Below, piece by piece: positions 27,752-36,653 of a stretch of 64,000 nucleotides of DNA. The notes below the pieces were generated by a model. The model made no database searches and was not told where the DNA came from. It was given only the letters and a program-made list of their open reading frames with translations. The stretch covers positions 124,003-188,002 of the forward strand of contig NZ_OMPQ01000014.1 of the NCBI RefSeq assembly GCF_900313025.1. The letters run 5' to 3'. A program made the translations under genes and the position numbers. This stretch comes from Pseudophaeobacter sp. EL27. GTDB taxonomy: Bacteria; Pseudomonadota; Alphaproteobacteria; Rhodobacterales; Rhodobacteraceae. How positions within the stretch are numbered: position 1 is the stretch's first letter; the number at the start of each line of letters is the position of its first letter.

Positions 27752-28569
27752 CAGGCGCTCCCCCCAGAAGATTGACCGGAAGACGGGTCAGAAGAGTGAC
27801 CAGGAAGTTTGTCGAGGGCCTTGTCGAGCCAGCCCAAGAAACCGCCAGGCGTCTCGGTGACCGGGGCCAGTAGCGGGGCCAGCACGTCGATCTCTTCTTC
27901 CAGCTTATCCTTGGGGCGGGGCGGCAGGTATTTGTTCACCGGCCTGGTGCCCATTTCGGGCATCAGATCCATACCGCCACGGTCCGCAACCAATTGGCTG
28001 ACATCGCTGCTGGGATCGCCGAGATCGCCAAAGTGACGGGCGCCCGCAGGGCAGGTACGCACGCAGGAGGGCACACGGTCCACTTCGGGCAGGTTTTCAT
28101 TGTAGATCCGATCTACGCAGAGCGTGCATTTTTTCATCACCCCTTCGGCCAGGTCCAGTTCCCGCGCGCCGTAGGGGCAGGACCAGGCGCAGAGGCCGCA
28201 ACCGATACAGTCACTTTCATTGACCAGCACAATGCCATCCTCAACCCGTTTGTAGCTGGCGCCAGTGGGGCAGACGGTGACGCAGGGGGCATCTTCGCAG
28301 TGCAGGCAGGATTTGGGGAAATGGATCAATTGCGCTGCTGGATCGGGCTGGGTGGGTGTTGCAGCCGGCTGCACCTCAAAACTATGGACCCGGTTGAGGA
28401 AGGTGCCAGAAGGGTCGGCGCCATAGGCATCCTGATCTGAAAGCGGCGCGCCGTAGTTTTCGGTGTTCCAGCCTTTGCAGGAAATCACGCAGGCATGGCA
28501 GCCAACGCAGGTGTCCAGGTCGATGACCAGACCCATTTTCTTGGCGGTATTGGTGGGGAGTTCAGTCAT
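27751..28569 (-). CDS. soeB: Sulfite dehydrogenase iron-sulfur subunit SoeB
   Basis: A 272-residue DmsB-like electron-transfer subunit with four cysteine clusters for 4Fe-4S centres: DTCVGCHACVISCKGWN, CLHCEDAPCVTVCPTG, CIGCGLCAWSCPYGA, and CTLCVDRI with a later SCVRTCPAG. It should transfer electrons from the molybdenum subunit to SoeC on the cytoplasmic side, as no signal peptide is present. It lies 91 bases downstream of soeA, with a GAATATTT-type repeat in the gap, and overlaps soeC by one base. Confidence 0.9.
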   Translation of the reverse strand: MTELPTNTAKKMGLVIDLDTCVGCHACVISCKGWNTENYGAPLSDQDAYGADPSGTFLNRVHSFEVQPAATPTQPDPAAQLIHFPKSCLHCEDAPCVTVCPTGASYKRVEDGIVLVNESDCIGCGLCAWSCPYGARELDLAEGVMKKCTLCVDRIYNENLPEVDRVPSCVRTCPAGARHFGDLGDPSSDVSQLVADRGGMDLMPEMGTRPVNKYLPPRPKDKLEEEIDVLAPLLAPVTETPGGFLGWLDKALDKLPGHSSDPSSGQSSGGSA

Positions 28570-28620
28570 CAGAACATACCTCCGCTCATTTTGACGTGCA
28601 GGACCGGGGCGCTGCCCCGG

Positions 28621-28645
28621 ACCCCGGAATATTTTGGGAAAAGTG
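28621..28645 (+). repeat. GAATATTT-type intergenic repeat, copy 2
   Basis: The sequence ACCCCGGAATATTT followed by TGGGAAAAGTGAAA matches copy 1 over the first 14 bases exactly. It lies inside the soe operon, in the soeA-soeB gap. Just to its left is a short self-complementary GGGGC/GCCCC stem. Confidence 0.55.
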
Positions 28646-28660
28646 AAAGGAGGATCCTGA

Positions 28661-31501
28661 TCATTTGCCCACCTTCCATGTCAAATCTTTGGGGCCGGTG
28701 CCAACGGGAGATTTGATGGGCTCCAGGATGGGTTGGCTTTCGGTGAAATCTTCCGGAGCACCTGCCTTTTCGATTTTAACTTTCAGATCAAACCAGGCGG
28801 CCTGACCGGTGATAGGATCGGAGTTGGCCCAGCGAAGCCCGTCGCCTTTGGGGGGCATCAACTCGTGGATCAGATGGTTGAGCAGAAAGCCTTTGGTGGC
28901 CTCGGGGGCGTCTTCCTGCAGGCCCCAGGTGCCTTTACGTTTGCCGATGGCGTTCCAGGTCCAGACGGTGTTGCCGTTGAGGGCTGCCATCTCCATCACC
29001 GGGACGGTGATTTCGCCGTGCGGTGAGGACACCCGGGCCCAGTCGCCATCCGCTAGGTTATGCTGGCGCATCAGTTTTGTGGGCAAGTAGAGCGGGTTGC
29101 GTCCGTGCAGCTGGCGCAGCCAGGCGTTTTGTGTCCCCCAGGAGTGATACATCGCCATGGGCCGCTGGGTCAGGGCGTTGACGGTGAAGCCCGCGTTGCC
29201 CTGCTGGTCGGTTTCATACCAGATCGGCAAGGGATCCATGGTGTCCTTGATGCGCTGGCGCAGATGGTCTGGGGGCTGGCGGTCGCCGTGGCCCTCGGCG
29301 GCCAGTTGGAATTTGCGCATCGGCTCGACATAGAGCTGGAACAGATAGGGCTGGGGGCTGTCGTAGAGGCCGAGGTCGACCGCCCAGTCCTGATAGGCGC
29401 GGTTCCAGGGTTTGAAGTAGCTGGCCTCTGCCGGGATATGTTCGACAAAGAAACCGCCGTTTTTGATGTATTTGTCCAGCTGCTCTGGGTTTGGCTCACC
29501 GCGCCCGGATTTGTCGCCATCAGGACCGCGGAAACCGGCGAGCGGGCCGATGCCGGGTTTGCGTTCATGGTTGACGATATAGTCGGCGTAGTCCTGCCAT
29601 TTGGCACTGCCGTCCTCTGCGGTGAAACCCGGCAGTTTCATCTTGTTGGCCAGCTGCACCAAGACGGTTTGGAAACCGCGCACATCCCGGTCGGGTTCTA
29701 TCACCGGCCAGCGGATGGCATCAGCGGCGCCATCGGCCTCGCAGATGGGGCGATCCAGCATCGAGATGCAATCGTGGCGCTCGAGATAGGTGGTGTCGGG
29801 CAGGATCAGATCCGCATAGGCGACCATTTCGGAGGAATAGGCATCGGAATAGATGATGCGCGGGATCTTGTAGTCGCCGCTTTCATCCTTGTCGGTCAGC
29901 ATCTCGATGACACCACCGGTGTTCATCGAGGAGTTCCAGGACATATTGGCCATATACATGAACAATGTGTCGATCTTGTAGGGGTCGCCCGCATGGGCGT
30001 TGGAGATCACCATATGCATCAGCCCGTGGCTGGACATTGGGTTTTCCCAGGTAAAGGCCTTGTCGATGCGGGCCGGGCTCCCATCACTTTTTAGTGCCAG
30101 GTGTTCGGGGCCATGCACAAAGCCCAGGTGTGGTCCATCCAGGGGTTTGTTTGGCGTGACCCGGCAATGGGGCGCTGGGTGAGCCTCAACCGGTTTAGGG
30201 TAGGGGGGTTTGAAGCGGAAACCACCGGGGGCCTCCACCGTGCCGAGCAGGATCTGCAACACATGCAGGGCGCGGCAGGTCTGGAAGCCATTGGCATGGG
30301 CCGAGACGCCGCGCATGGCATGCATGGCAACGGGGCGACCGATCATTTTATCGTGTTTCTCGCCGCGGAAATCGGTCCATTCCTGGTCCAGTTCAAAGGC
30401 CTCATCAAAGGCAACGCGGGCCAGTTCTGCGGCGATCGCACGGATGCGTTTGGCGGGGATGCCACAGCGTTCTGCTACGGCTTCGGGGGCGTACTCGTCT
30501 TTAAGGTAGCGCTCGGCCATCAGCTGGAACACCGAGACATGGGTGACATCGCCCATCTTGAAGCTGCCACCAAGGTCGGGGCGTACGCCTTTCATATCAA
30601 AGGGGGCGAGCTTGCCGGTCTTGCGGTTGATCACCAGCGGGGTGCCGTGGTCATCGCGCAGGAACAGGCCCTTGTCTTGGGAATTGGGGTCCTGGTTCAC
30701 CAATACCGGCGCATTGGTATAGCGGCTGAGGTAATCCAGATCGATCTTGCCAGCCTTCATCAGCTCATGCACCAGGGCGAGGATGAACAGCCCATCGGTG
30801 CCGGGGGTGATGCCAACCCAGTCATCGGCCACGGCGTTATAGCCGGAGCGGATTGGGTTGACACCAATCACCCGCGCGCCACGCGCCTTGATCTTGCCCA
30901 GGCCCATCTTGATCGGGTTGCTGTCGTGGTCTTCGGCGACGCCAAAGAGCATGAACAGCTTGGTGTGGTCCCAATCGGGCTGGCCGAACTCCCAGAAGGC
31001 ACCGCCCATGGTATAGATGCCAGCCGTGGCCATATTGACCGAGCAAAAGCCACCATGCGCCGCATAGTTGCAAGTGCCAAAATTTTGCGCCCAAAAGCCG
31101 GTGAAGCTCTGGGATTGATCACGGCCAGTGAAAAACGCCAGTTTGGAAGGATCGTCCTTGCGAATAGGTTCCAGCCACCCGGCGGCAATCTCCAGCGCCT
31201 CGTCCCAGGAGATTTCCTCAAACTCGCCAGAGCCGCGCGGGCCGACTCGTTTTAGCGGCGCTTTCAGGCGCGAGGGTGCATTGACCTGCATAATCCCGGC
31301 AGAGCCTTTGGCGCAGAGCACACCCTTGTTGACGGGGTGGTCGCGGTTGCCTTCGATATAGGCGACCTCTTTTTTACCGTCCTCATTGGTCTTCATATGC
31401 ACGTTGATGCCACAGCGGCATGCACACATGTAACAGGTGGTCTGACGGATCTCGTCGGATACCTTGGGGGATGTTTCCACCCGGGGTTGCTGGAACGTCA
31501 T
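28661..31501 (-). CDS. soeA: Sulfite dehydrogenase molybdopterin subunit SoeA
   Basis: The 946-residue protein is a molybdopterin oxidoreductase of the DMSO reductase superfamily. An N-terminal 4Fe-4S site is formed by Cys23, Cys26, Cys30 and Cys63 (TTCYMCACRCG and VLCAKG). No twin-arginine signal is present, so the enzyme should face the cytoplasm, as known for SoeABC, which oxidises sulfite to sulfate. The C-terminus carries the molydopterin dinucleotide-binding domain. It follows the YeiH exporter gene by 40 bases on the same strand. The position next to xsc, which releases sulfite, supports this substrate over polysulfide or DMSO. Confidence 0.88.
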   Translation of the reverse strand: MTFQQPRVETSPKVSDEIRQTTCYMCACRCGINVHMKTNEDGKKEVAYIEGNRDHPVNKGVLCAKGSAGIMQVNAPSRLKAPLKRVGPRGSGEFEEISWDEALEIAAGWLEPIRKDDPSKLAFFTGRDQSQSFTGFWAQNFGTCNYAAHGGFCSVNMATAGIYTMGGAFWEFGQPDWDHTKLFMLFGVAEDHDSNPIKMGLGKIKARGARVIGVNPIRSGYNAVADDWVGITPGTDGLFILALVHELMKAGKIDLDYLSRYTNAPVLVNQDPNSQDKGLFLRDDHGTPLVINRKTGKLAPFDMKGVRPDLGGSFKMGDVTHVSVFQLMAERYLKDEYAPEAVAERCGIPAKRIRAIAAELARVAFDEAFELDQEWTDFRGEKHDKMIGRPVAMHAMRGVSAHANGFQTCRALHVLQILLGTVEAPGGFRFKPPYPKPVEAHPAPHCRVTPNKPLDGPHLGFVHGPEHLALKSDGSPARIDKAFTWENPMSSHGLMHMVISNAHAGDPYKIDTLFMYMANMSWNSSMNTGGVIEMLTDKDESGDYKIPRIIYSDAYSSEMVAYADLILPDTTYLERHDCISMLDRPICEADGAADAIRWPVIEPDRDVRGFQTVLVQLANKMKLPGFTAEDGSAKWQDYADYIVNHERKPGIGPLAGFRGPDGDKSGRGEPNPEQLDKYIKNGGFFVEHIPAEASYFKPWNRAYQDWAVDLGLYDSPQPYLFQLYVEPMRKFQLAAEGHGDRQPPDHLRQRIKDTMDPLPIWYETDQQGNAGFTVNALTQRPMAMYHSWGTQNAWLRQLHGRNPLYLPTKLMRQHNLADGDWARVSSPHGEITVPVMEMAALNGNTVWTWNAIGKRKGTWGLQEDAPEATKGFLLNHLIHELMPPKGDGLRWANSDPITGQAAWFDLKVKIEKAGAPEDFTESQPILEPIKSPVGTGPKDLTWKVGK

Positions 31502-31541
31502 CTGGCCTCCCTTGTCTTTATCTGTCTGCTCTTATCGGATC

Positions 31542-32588
31542 TCAGGTCAGGACCGAGATTCCCGCCAGGATGAGCCCGGCAATGAACAGTGTTTCTACGA
31601 TTATAAGGGCGATGGCCGCGCCTCCAACGGCCAGCACCTGTTTTAGATTGGTCTTCATGCCCACGGCGGCAATTGCCGTCAGCAGCAACCAGCGTGATGT
31701 CTGGCTGAGAAAATCGCTGATGAAGGCCGGAATCAACCCAAAGGAATTGAGCAGGGCCAATGCCAAAAAGGCGACCACAAAACCCGGCAGCAGCGGCGGG
31801 CGTGCGCCATCTTTCGGCAGCTCCGCAAAGGAGCGGATCATCAGCGAGGCGACCAGCACGATGGGCGCCAGCATGGCAACCCGCATCAGTTTTACCAGAG
31901 TGGCCGTATCACCGGTTTGTTCAGAGATGGAAAAGCCGGCGCCCACCACCTGGGCCACATCATGGATAGTACCGCCGAGGAAAACCCCCGCCTGGGTCGG
32001 GGTCAGCGCGAGGAACTTCACCAGAATGGGATAGGCAATCATGGCGATAGTCGATAGCACTGTGACGCCCATGACGGTAAAGATCAGCCGCTCTTCGGAG
32101 CGTTCATCGCGGGGCAGGATGGCGCTGATCGCCATGGCGGCTGATGCACCGCAGATTGCTACGGATCCGGCGGTGAGGAGGGCAAAACGCCACTTGTGAC
32201 CAAAGAATCGCGCCACCAGCAAGCCAAAGCCAATGGTGGCAATAACGCCGCCCACCACCAAGGCAATGAGATCCCAGCCCAGCCCCATCATCAGCACCAT
32301 TGAGACTCGCACGCCGAGGAAGGCGATCCCCAATCGCAGCAGGGACCGCGCCGAAAAGGCGATGCCGGGAACGGTCTTGCCCTCTTCACCAAGAAAGCTC
32401 ACAGCGATGCCCAAAAGCAATGCCAGCAGCATCGCCGGTGTGGCGTAGTGCTCAGCCAGAAACTGGGCGGTGACCGCAACGATCACAGCGACCGCAATGC
32501 CGGGAAACAGCTCCTGCGATTTGGACTTTACCTTGGTCATCCAGGCGACCGGAGCCTCAGGCTTGGTCTGTGGCTGTGAAAGGGTCAT
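31542..32588 (-). CDS. YeiH/TauZ-type putative sulfate exporter (PSE family)
   Basis: This 348-residue inner-membrane protein has about ten helices and the conserved YeiH (UPF0324) segments ALLLGIAVSFLGEE, LLRLGIAFLGVRVS, TAGSVAICGASAAMAISAI and FLGGTIHDVAQVVGAG. The family includes SuyZ/TauZ, proposed to export sulfate formed from sulfonates. Here it heads the soeABC genes and follows ackA, so export of the sulfate made by SoeABC is the natural inference. The ATG at 32588 (MTLSQPQ) is preferred to one nine codons upstream. Confidence 0.8.
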   Translation of the reverse strand: MTLSQPQTKPEAPVAWMTKVKSKSQELFPGIAVAVIVAVTAQFLAEHYATPAMLLALLLGIAVSFLGEEGKTVPGIAFSARSLLRLGIAFLGVRVSMVLMMGLGWDLIALVVGGVIATIGFGLLVARFFGHKWRFALLTAGSVAICGASAAMAISAILPRDERSEERLIFTVMGVTVLSTIAMIAYPILVKFLALTPTQAGVFLGGTIHDVAQVVGAGFSISEQTGDTATLVKLMRVAMLAPIVLVASLMIRSFAELPKDGARPPLLPGFVVAFLALALLNSFGLIPAFISDFLSQTSRWLLLTAIAAVGMKTNLKQVLAVGGAAIALIIVETLFIAGLILAGISVLT

Positions 32589-32739
32589 GGTATTCCTTGT
32601 TCGTCGCGCCCGCACAAGCTAGGTCGGATACCGGGCTGTTGGCGAGAATTTTCTGGTTATGACGGCAATACCGGAATGATATTTCGATAATTGCGTCGTC
32701 TTGAACTGTCTCGGGCGTCTGTGGTCAGTCGATCCCTCG

Positions 32740-33897
32740 TCATGCACGGCCTCCTGCGATCAAGGTATTGGCATCCTTGGCGATCTGGCGCTCTTCCTCT
32801 GCCGGAACGATCCAGGCGGTTGTTTCTGCATTTGGCGATGTCAGGCAGGGGGCGTTTTCGAGGTTGCTATCAGGGTTGATGGTGCAGCCAAGCCAGGCAA
32901 AACCCTCCAGGATACGAGCGCGAATGCTGCGGGCGTTTTCGCCAATACCACCGGTAAAGACGATGGCATCGCAGCCGCCCAGGGCACCAATCATGCTATG
33001 CCCGTGGCGGATGGCCCAATAGCAGAAATGATCGATCGCAAACTGCGCTTCAGCTGTGCCTGCCTCTTCCAGGGCCCGCATATCCGATAGCCCACCAGAC
33101 AGGCCCGCGAGGCCGGAGTGATGGTTCAAGAGCGCCTTGGTTTCAGTCAGGCCGAATTCTTCCACAAGCCGGAGGGTGGCATTGGGGTCCAGGGTGCCAA
33201 CACGGGTGCCCATGGTCAGCCCCTCCAGTGGCGAATAGCCCATGGTTGTTGCCACCGACTGACCGTCCTTGATGGCGCAGATGGAGGCTCCGTTGCCGAG
33301 ATGAAAAGCCAGCAGTCGCGATGGCAGCGGTGCGTCTGAAATCTCTGGTAGGCGATGGCAGAGCGAGGCGTAGGACAGCCCGTGAAACCCATAGCGACGT
33401 AGGCCCAGGGCTTCGGCCTGGGGCGGCAGGGCGTAACGGTTGGCGACCTCTGGGGCGGTGGCGTGAAATGCGGTGTCAAAACTGGCGTATTGCGGCAGAT
33501 CCGGTGCCAGCTGCTCCAGGGCATCAATTGCCAACAGTGCATGAGGGTTGTGCAGCGGCGCCAGGGGCACACAGGCCTGGATCTCGGCCCGCACATCTGG
33601 CGTGATGCGCGCCGGCATTGTGAGGCCTGTGCCACCATGAACCACCCGATGCGCCAGCGCGCGCAGGTTATCCGGCCCGGCGCCTTTTTGGGTGAGCCGA
33701 TCCAGCACAGCCGACAGCGCCTCTCCGTGGTCGGGCAGGTCCAGCGCTTCTTTTTGCGCGCCGATCCGCAGATGACCATGGCCACCTATGCCTTCGGCAA
33801 CGCCGCTTATCCGCTCTTGCAGCTGGGCGTCAAAGACCGCAAATTTCACGGAAGAAGAACCGGTATTCAGCACCAGGATATCGGCAGGAGCGCTCAT
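32740..33897 (-). CDS. ackA: Acetate kinase
   Basis: It interconverts acetyl phosphate plus ADP and acetate plus ATP. The 385-residue protein opens with VLNTGSSSVKFAVF, and contains RRYGFHGLSYAS, LLAFHLGNGASICAI, GLTMGTRVGTLDP and VFTGGIGEN. It overlaps tauE by four bases (ATGA), directly after xsc. In most sulfonate-degraders pta fills this position; an AckA-based variant with acetate-CoA ligase has been described in Roseovarius sp. 217. Here it would capture the Xsc product as ATP and acetate, leaving acetate activation to an Acs encoded elsewhere. Confidence 0.95.
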   Translation of the reverse strand: MSAPADILVLNTGSSSVKFAVFDAQLQERISGVAEGIGGHGHLRIGAQKEALDLPDHGEALSAVLDRLTQKGAGPDNLRALAHRVVHGGTGLTMPARITPDVRAEIQACVPLAPLHNPHALLAIDALEQLAPDLPQYASFDTAFHATAPEVANRYALPPQAEALGLRRYGFHGLSYASLCHRLPEISDAPLPSRLLAFHLGNGASICAIKDGQSVATTMGYSPLEGLTMGTRVGTLDPNATLRLVEEFGLTETKALLNHHSGLAGLSGGLSDMRALEEAGTAEAQFAIDHFCYWAIRHGHSMIGALGGCDAIVFTGGIGENARSIRARILEGFAWLGCTINPDSNLENAPCLTSPNAETTAWIVPAEEERQIAKDANTLIAGGRA

Positions 33898-34640
33898 AGG
33901 GCCACCTTCAGGATGTTGAGAACGGAAAACAGGGTCAGCAGGACAACGATCACCCGGCGGAACTGTGCCTGAGAGGCCGCGGAAAACCGTAGACCTCCGG
34001 CCCAGATACCAAGCCCCAGAATGGGAAAGGCCAGCAAGACCCCGATCAGGGTCTCGCCTCCGGTCAGACCATTGGCATGCATCACCGGCAGGGCCATCAG
34101 ATCAATGCCGGTCAAAAAGACTATCATGGTGGCGCGAAACACCGCGGGTGCAAGGGGCTGCGCGGTCAGAAAGGCCGCTGCAGGCAGACCGCCAACACCG
34201 GCGCTATTGACCATGCCAGAGAGGATGCCAACCGAGAGATTGCCTTTGAACCCAATGGGGCGGCGTAGCTGCCAGCCGCTGAGCAGCACGAGGCTGAGCA
34301 GCAGAATAACCGCAGAGATTGCCAGGCGGGCCTGATCTTCGCCAAGCCGGGCCATGAGGGTCACCGAGGGAATTGTAGCAATGGCCGCGCCAATCAGCAG
34401 GGGCCGGATGCGGGACCAGTCGATATGGGCGCGAATACCACGGGCCTGAAACAGGGTCATGGCGATTTCGCAGGAGAATATCACCGGGATCAGCGGCAGC
34501 GGATTGGTGGTCAGCGCTGCCAGGATAATAAAAATCGCGGAGAATCCAAAGCCGGAGTAGCCGCGTATATAGGCCGCCGCAAACAATGCGGCGGCCAGAT
34601 ATGCCCCTTGGCCTGCTGTCAGATCAAAGGGCAGATCCAT
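33894..34640 (-). CDS. tauE: TauE/SafE-type (TSUP) sulfite exporter
   Basis: A 248-residue protein with about eight transmembrane helices and the TSUP/DUF81 layout (FAAAYIRGYSGFGFSAIFIILAALT, GNLSVGILSGMVNSAGVGGLPAAAFL). TauE of Cupriavidus necator exports sulfite during growth on C2 sulfonates. The gene lies five bases after xsc and overlaps ackA by four, so it is cotranscribed with the sulfite-releasing enzyme. Together with SoeABC and the YeiH carrier it gives two parallel routes for sulfite removal. Confidence 0.85.
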   Translation of the reverse strand: MDLPFDLTAGQGAYLAAALFAAAYIRGYSGFGFSAIFIILAALTTNPLPLIPVIFSCEIAMTLFQARGIRAHIDWSRIRPLLIGAAIATIPSVTLMARLGEDQARLAISAVILLLSLVLLSGWQLRRPIGFKGNLSVGILSGMVNSAGVGGLPAAAFLTAQPLAPAVFRATMIVFLTGIDLMALPVMHANGLTGGETLIGVLLAFPILGLGIWAGGLRFSAASQAQFRRVIVVLLTLFSVLNILKVAL

Positions 34641-34645
34641 CAGGC

Positions 34646-36418
34646 TCAGACCTGCTGTTCGCGCATGTCTGCGACGTCGATACCGGCGACCTCAACAGGC
34701 TTCTTCATCGCATCGCGACGGAAGGGCTCACCCAGTTCCTGGTTGATCATCGCCTCAATCAAGGTGGTGATACCGTTCTTCTGGTCCTCAACGGATTGCG
34801 CCAGTGCAGCTGTCAGCTCTTCCATGGTGCGGGCGACAACGCCTTTCAACCCACAGGCATTGGCGATGCCAGCATAGGAGACCTGCTGGTCCAGCTCGGT
34901 GCCAACAAAGTTGTCGTCAAACCACAGGGTGGAGTTACGCTTTTCCGCGCCCCACTGGTAGTTACGGAAAACGACCTGGGTCACTGCTGGCCACTCTTCG
35001 CGACCAATTGCGGTCAGCTCGGTCACCGCGATGCCAAAGGCGCCATCGCCGGAGAAGCCGACAACCGGCACATCTGGGCAACCGATCTTGGCGCCAACCA
35101 CGGCTGGCAGGCCGTAGCCGCAGGGGCCAAAGAGGCCGGGAGCCAGATATTTGCGACTCTCATCAAAGGAGGGATAGGCATTGCCGATAGCGCAGTTGTT
35201 GCCGATGTCGGAGGAGATGATCGCATCCTTGGGCAGCGCCGACTGAATCGCACGCCAGGCCATACGGGGGCTCATCCACTCAGGTTTGTCGTCGCGGGCG
35301 CGTTCATTCCAGTTGGTGCCTGGATCGTCATCCTCGTGGTCCATCGACGACAGCTGCTGTGCCCAGGTGGATTTGGCGGTAGAGATCAGCGTCATGCGTT
35401 CGTCGCGGCCCTCGTCACCAGCGGAAGCCGAGAGCTTTTCGAGGATCGAGGCTGCAACCTTTTTGGCGTCGCCAACGATACCCACGGTGACCTTTTTGGT
35501 CAGACCAATGCGATCGGGGTTGATGTCGACCTGAATGATCTTGGCATCCATCGGCCAGTAATCAATGCCATAGCCGGGCAGGGTCGAGAAGGGGTTCAGA
35601 CGCGAGCCAAGCGCCAGAACGACATCCGCCTTGGCGATCAGCTCCATTCCGGCCTTGGAACCGTTATAGCCCAAGGGACCTGCAAACAGCGGGTGCGAGC
35701 CGGGGAAGGCGTCATTGTGCTGATAGCCAACACAAACCGGAGCACCCAGGCGTTCAGCCAGCTCTTTGGAGGCCTCGATGCCGCCAGCCAGAACAACACC
35801 GGCACCGTTCAGGATGACGGGGAATTTGGCAGAGGAGAGCAGGTCTGCTGCTTCCTGCAGGGACGATTCTCCGCCGCCGGGGCGTTCAAATTCAACAATC
35901 TGGGGCAGCTCTATGTCGACAATCTGGGTAAACATGTCGCGCGGAATGTTCAGCTGCGCCGGAGCAGAGCAACGCTTGGCCTGCATGATCACCCGGCTCA
36001 GCACTTCGGCCACACGCGATGGATCGCGGACCTCTTCCTGATAGCAAACGCAGTCAGCAAACATGCGCATCTGCTCCATCTCCTGGAAGCCACCCTGACC
36101 AATGGTCTTGTTGGCGGCCTGCGGCGTAACCAGCAGCAGCGGCGTGTGGTTCCAATAGGCGGTTTTGACGGCGGTAACAAAGTTGGTGATGCCAGGGCCG
36201 TTCTGGGCAATCATCATCGACATTTTGCCGGTGGCACGGGTGTAGCCGTCTGCCATCATGCCGCCTGATCCCTCATGGGCGCAGTCCCAAAAGGTGATAC
36301 CTGCTTTGGGGAAGATGTCAGAGATCGGCATCATCGCCGAGCCAATAATCCCAAAGGCATGCTGGATGCCATGCATTTGCAGAGTTTTTACAAAGGCTTC
36401 CTCGGTGGTCATTTTCAT
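34646..36418 (-). CDS. xsc: Sulfoacetaldehyde acetyltransferase
   Basis: Xsc is a thiamine diphosphate enzyme that cleaves sulfoacetaldehyde with phosphate to acetyl phosphate and sulfite. The 590-residue protein has the three-domain ThDP layout: N-terminal FGIIGSAMMPISDIFPKAG, a central domain, and C-terminal ThDP motif GFSGDGAFGIAVTELTAIGREEWPAVTQVVFRN. The Xsc-type segment EKRNSTLWFDDNFVGTEL is present. Two TAGGGCCA repeats 22 bases apart lie 86-115 bases upstream. It is the first gene of xsc-tauE-ackA and possibly of the run down to soeC. Confidence 0.95.
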   Translation of the reverse strand: MKMTTEEAFVKTLQMHGIQHAFGIIGSAMMPISDIFPKAGITFWDCAHEGSGGMMADGYTRATGKMSMMIAQNGPGITNFVTAVKTAYWNHTPLLLVTPQAANKTIGQGGFQEMEQMRMFADCVCYQEEVRDPSRVAEVLSRVIMQAKRCSAPAQLNIPRDMFTQIVDIELPQIVEFERPGGGESSLQEAADLLSSAKFPVILNGAGVVLAGGIEASKELAERLGAPVCVGYQHNDAFPGSHPLFAGPLGYNGSKAGMELIAKADVVLALGSRLNPFSTLPGYGIDYWPMDAKIIQVDINPDRIGLTKKVTVGIVGDAKKVAASILEKLSASAGDEGRDERMTLISTAKSTWAQQLSSMDHEDDDPGTNWNERARDDKPEWMSPRMAWRAIQSALPKDAIISSDIGNNCAIGNAYPSFDESRKYLAPGLFGPCGYGLPAVVGAKIGCPDVPVVGFSGDGAFGIAVTELTAIGREEWPAVTQVVFRNYQWGAEKRNSTLWFDDNFVGTELDQQVSYAGIANACGLKGVVARTMEELTAALAQSVEDQKNGITTLIEAMINQELGEPFRRDAMKKPVEVAGIDVADMREQQV

Positions 36419-36503
36419 GGCGGGTGCTCCTGAGTGAGATGCATAGAGCCCCGGCCAGATACCGGGGATTAATACCGGTTTAGGCAGACAAAGCGCTGTC
36501 AGT

Positions 36504-36533
36504 TAGGGCCAGTTCCAAACGCGAATAGGGCCA
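36504..36533 (-). promoter_or_regulatory. Candidate TauR box upstream of xsc
   Basis: TAGGGCCA occurs at 36504-36511 and 36526-36533, i.e. TGGCCCTA direct repeats on the minus strand spaced exactly 22 bases. The first continues as TAGGGCCAGTT, an 11-mer also found upstream of tpa (42585). From memory the Rhodobacter capsulatus TauR site has direct repeats of CTGGACYTAA type, which these resemble. Confidence 0.55.
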
Positions 36534-36653
36534 AAAAGCAGAGGGCTCAGAGGAAAGTGAAATCTCCCCCTTATTCAAAGGGCCCCCACGGTTTCTGTCG
36601 TAACTCTGGTGGTCGTTGCTGAGATTGGAGCAGCTCAAAGGCAACTAGTTGGG

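Noticed and set aside
29060-31255. Two long plus-strand open frames (344 and 384 codons) opposite soeA
   Set aside because: Both are antisense shadows of the molybdopterin subunit and show no family features.
28661-31501. SoeA as DMSO or polysulfide reductase catalytic subunit
   Set aside because: It has no twin-arginine signal, which those periplasmic enzymes carry, and its operon context is sulfite-releasing.
34586-36268. 560-codon open frame on the plus strand opposite xsc
   Set aside because: It is fully antisense to a well-conserved enzyme, has no recognisable motifs and arises from the codon bias of GC-rich DNA.
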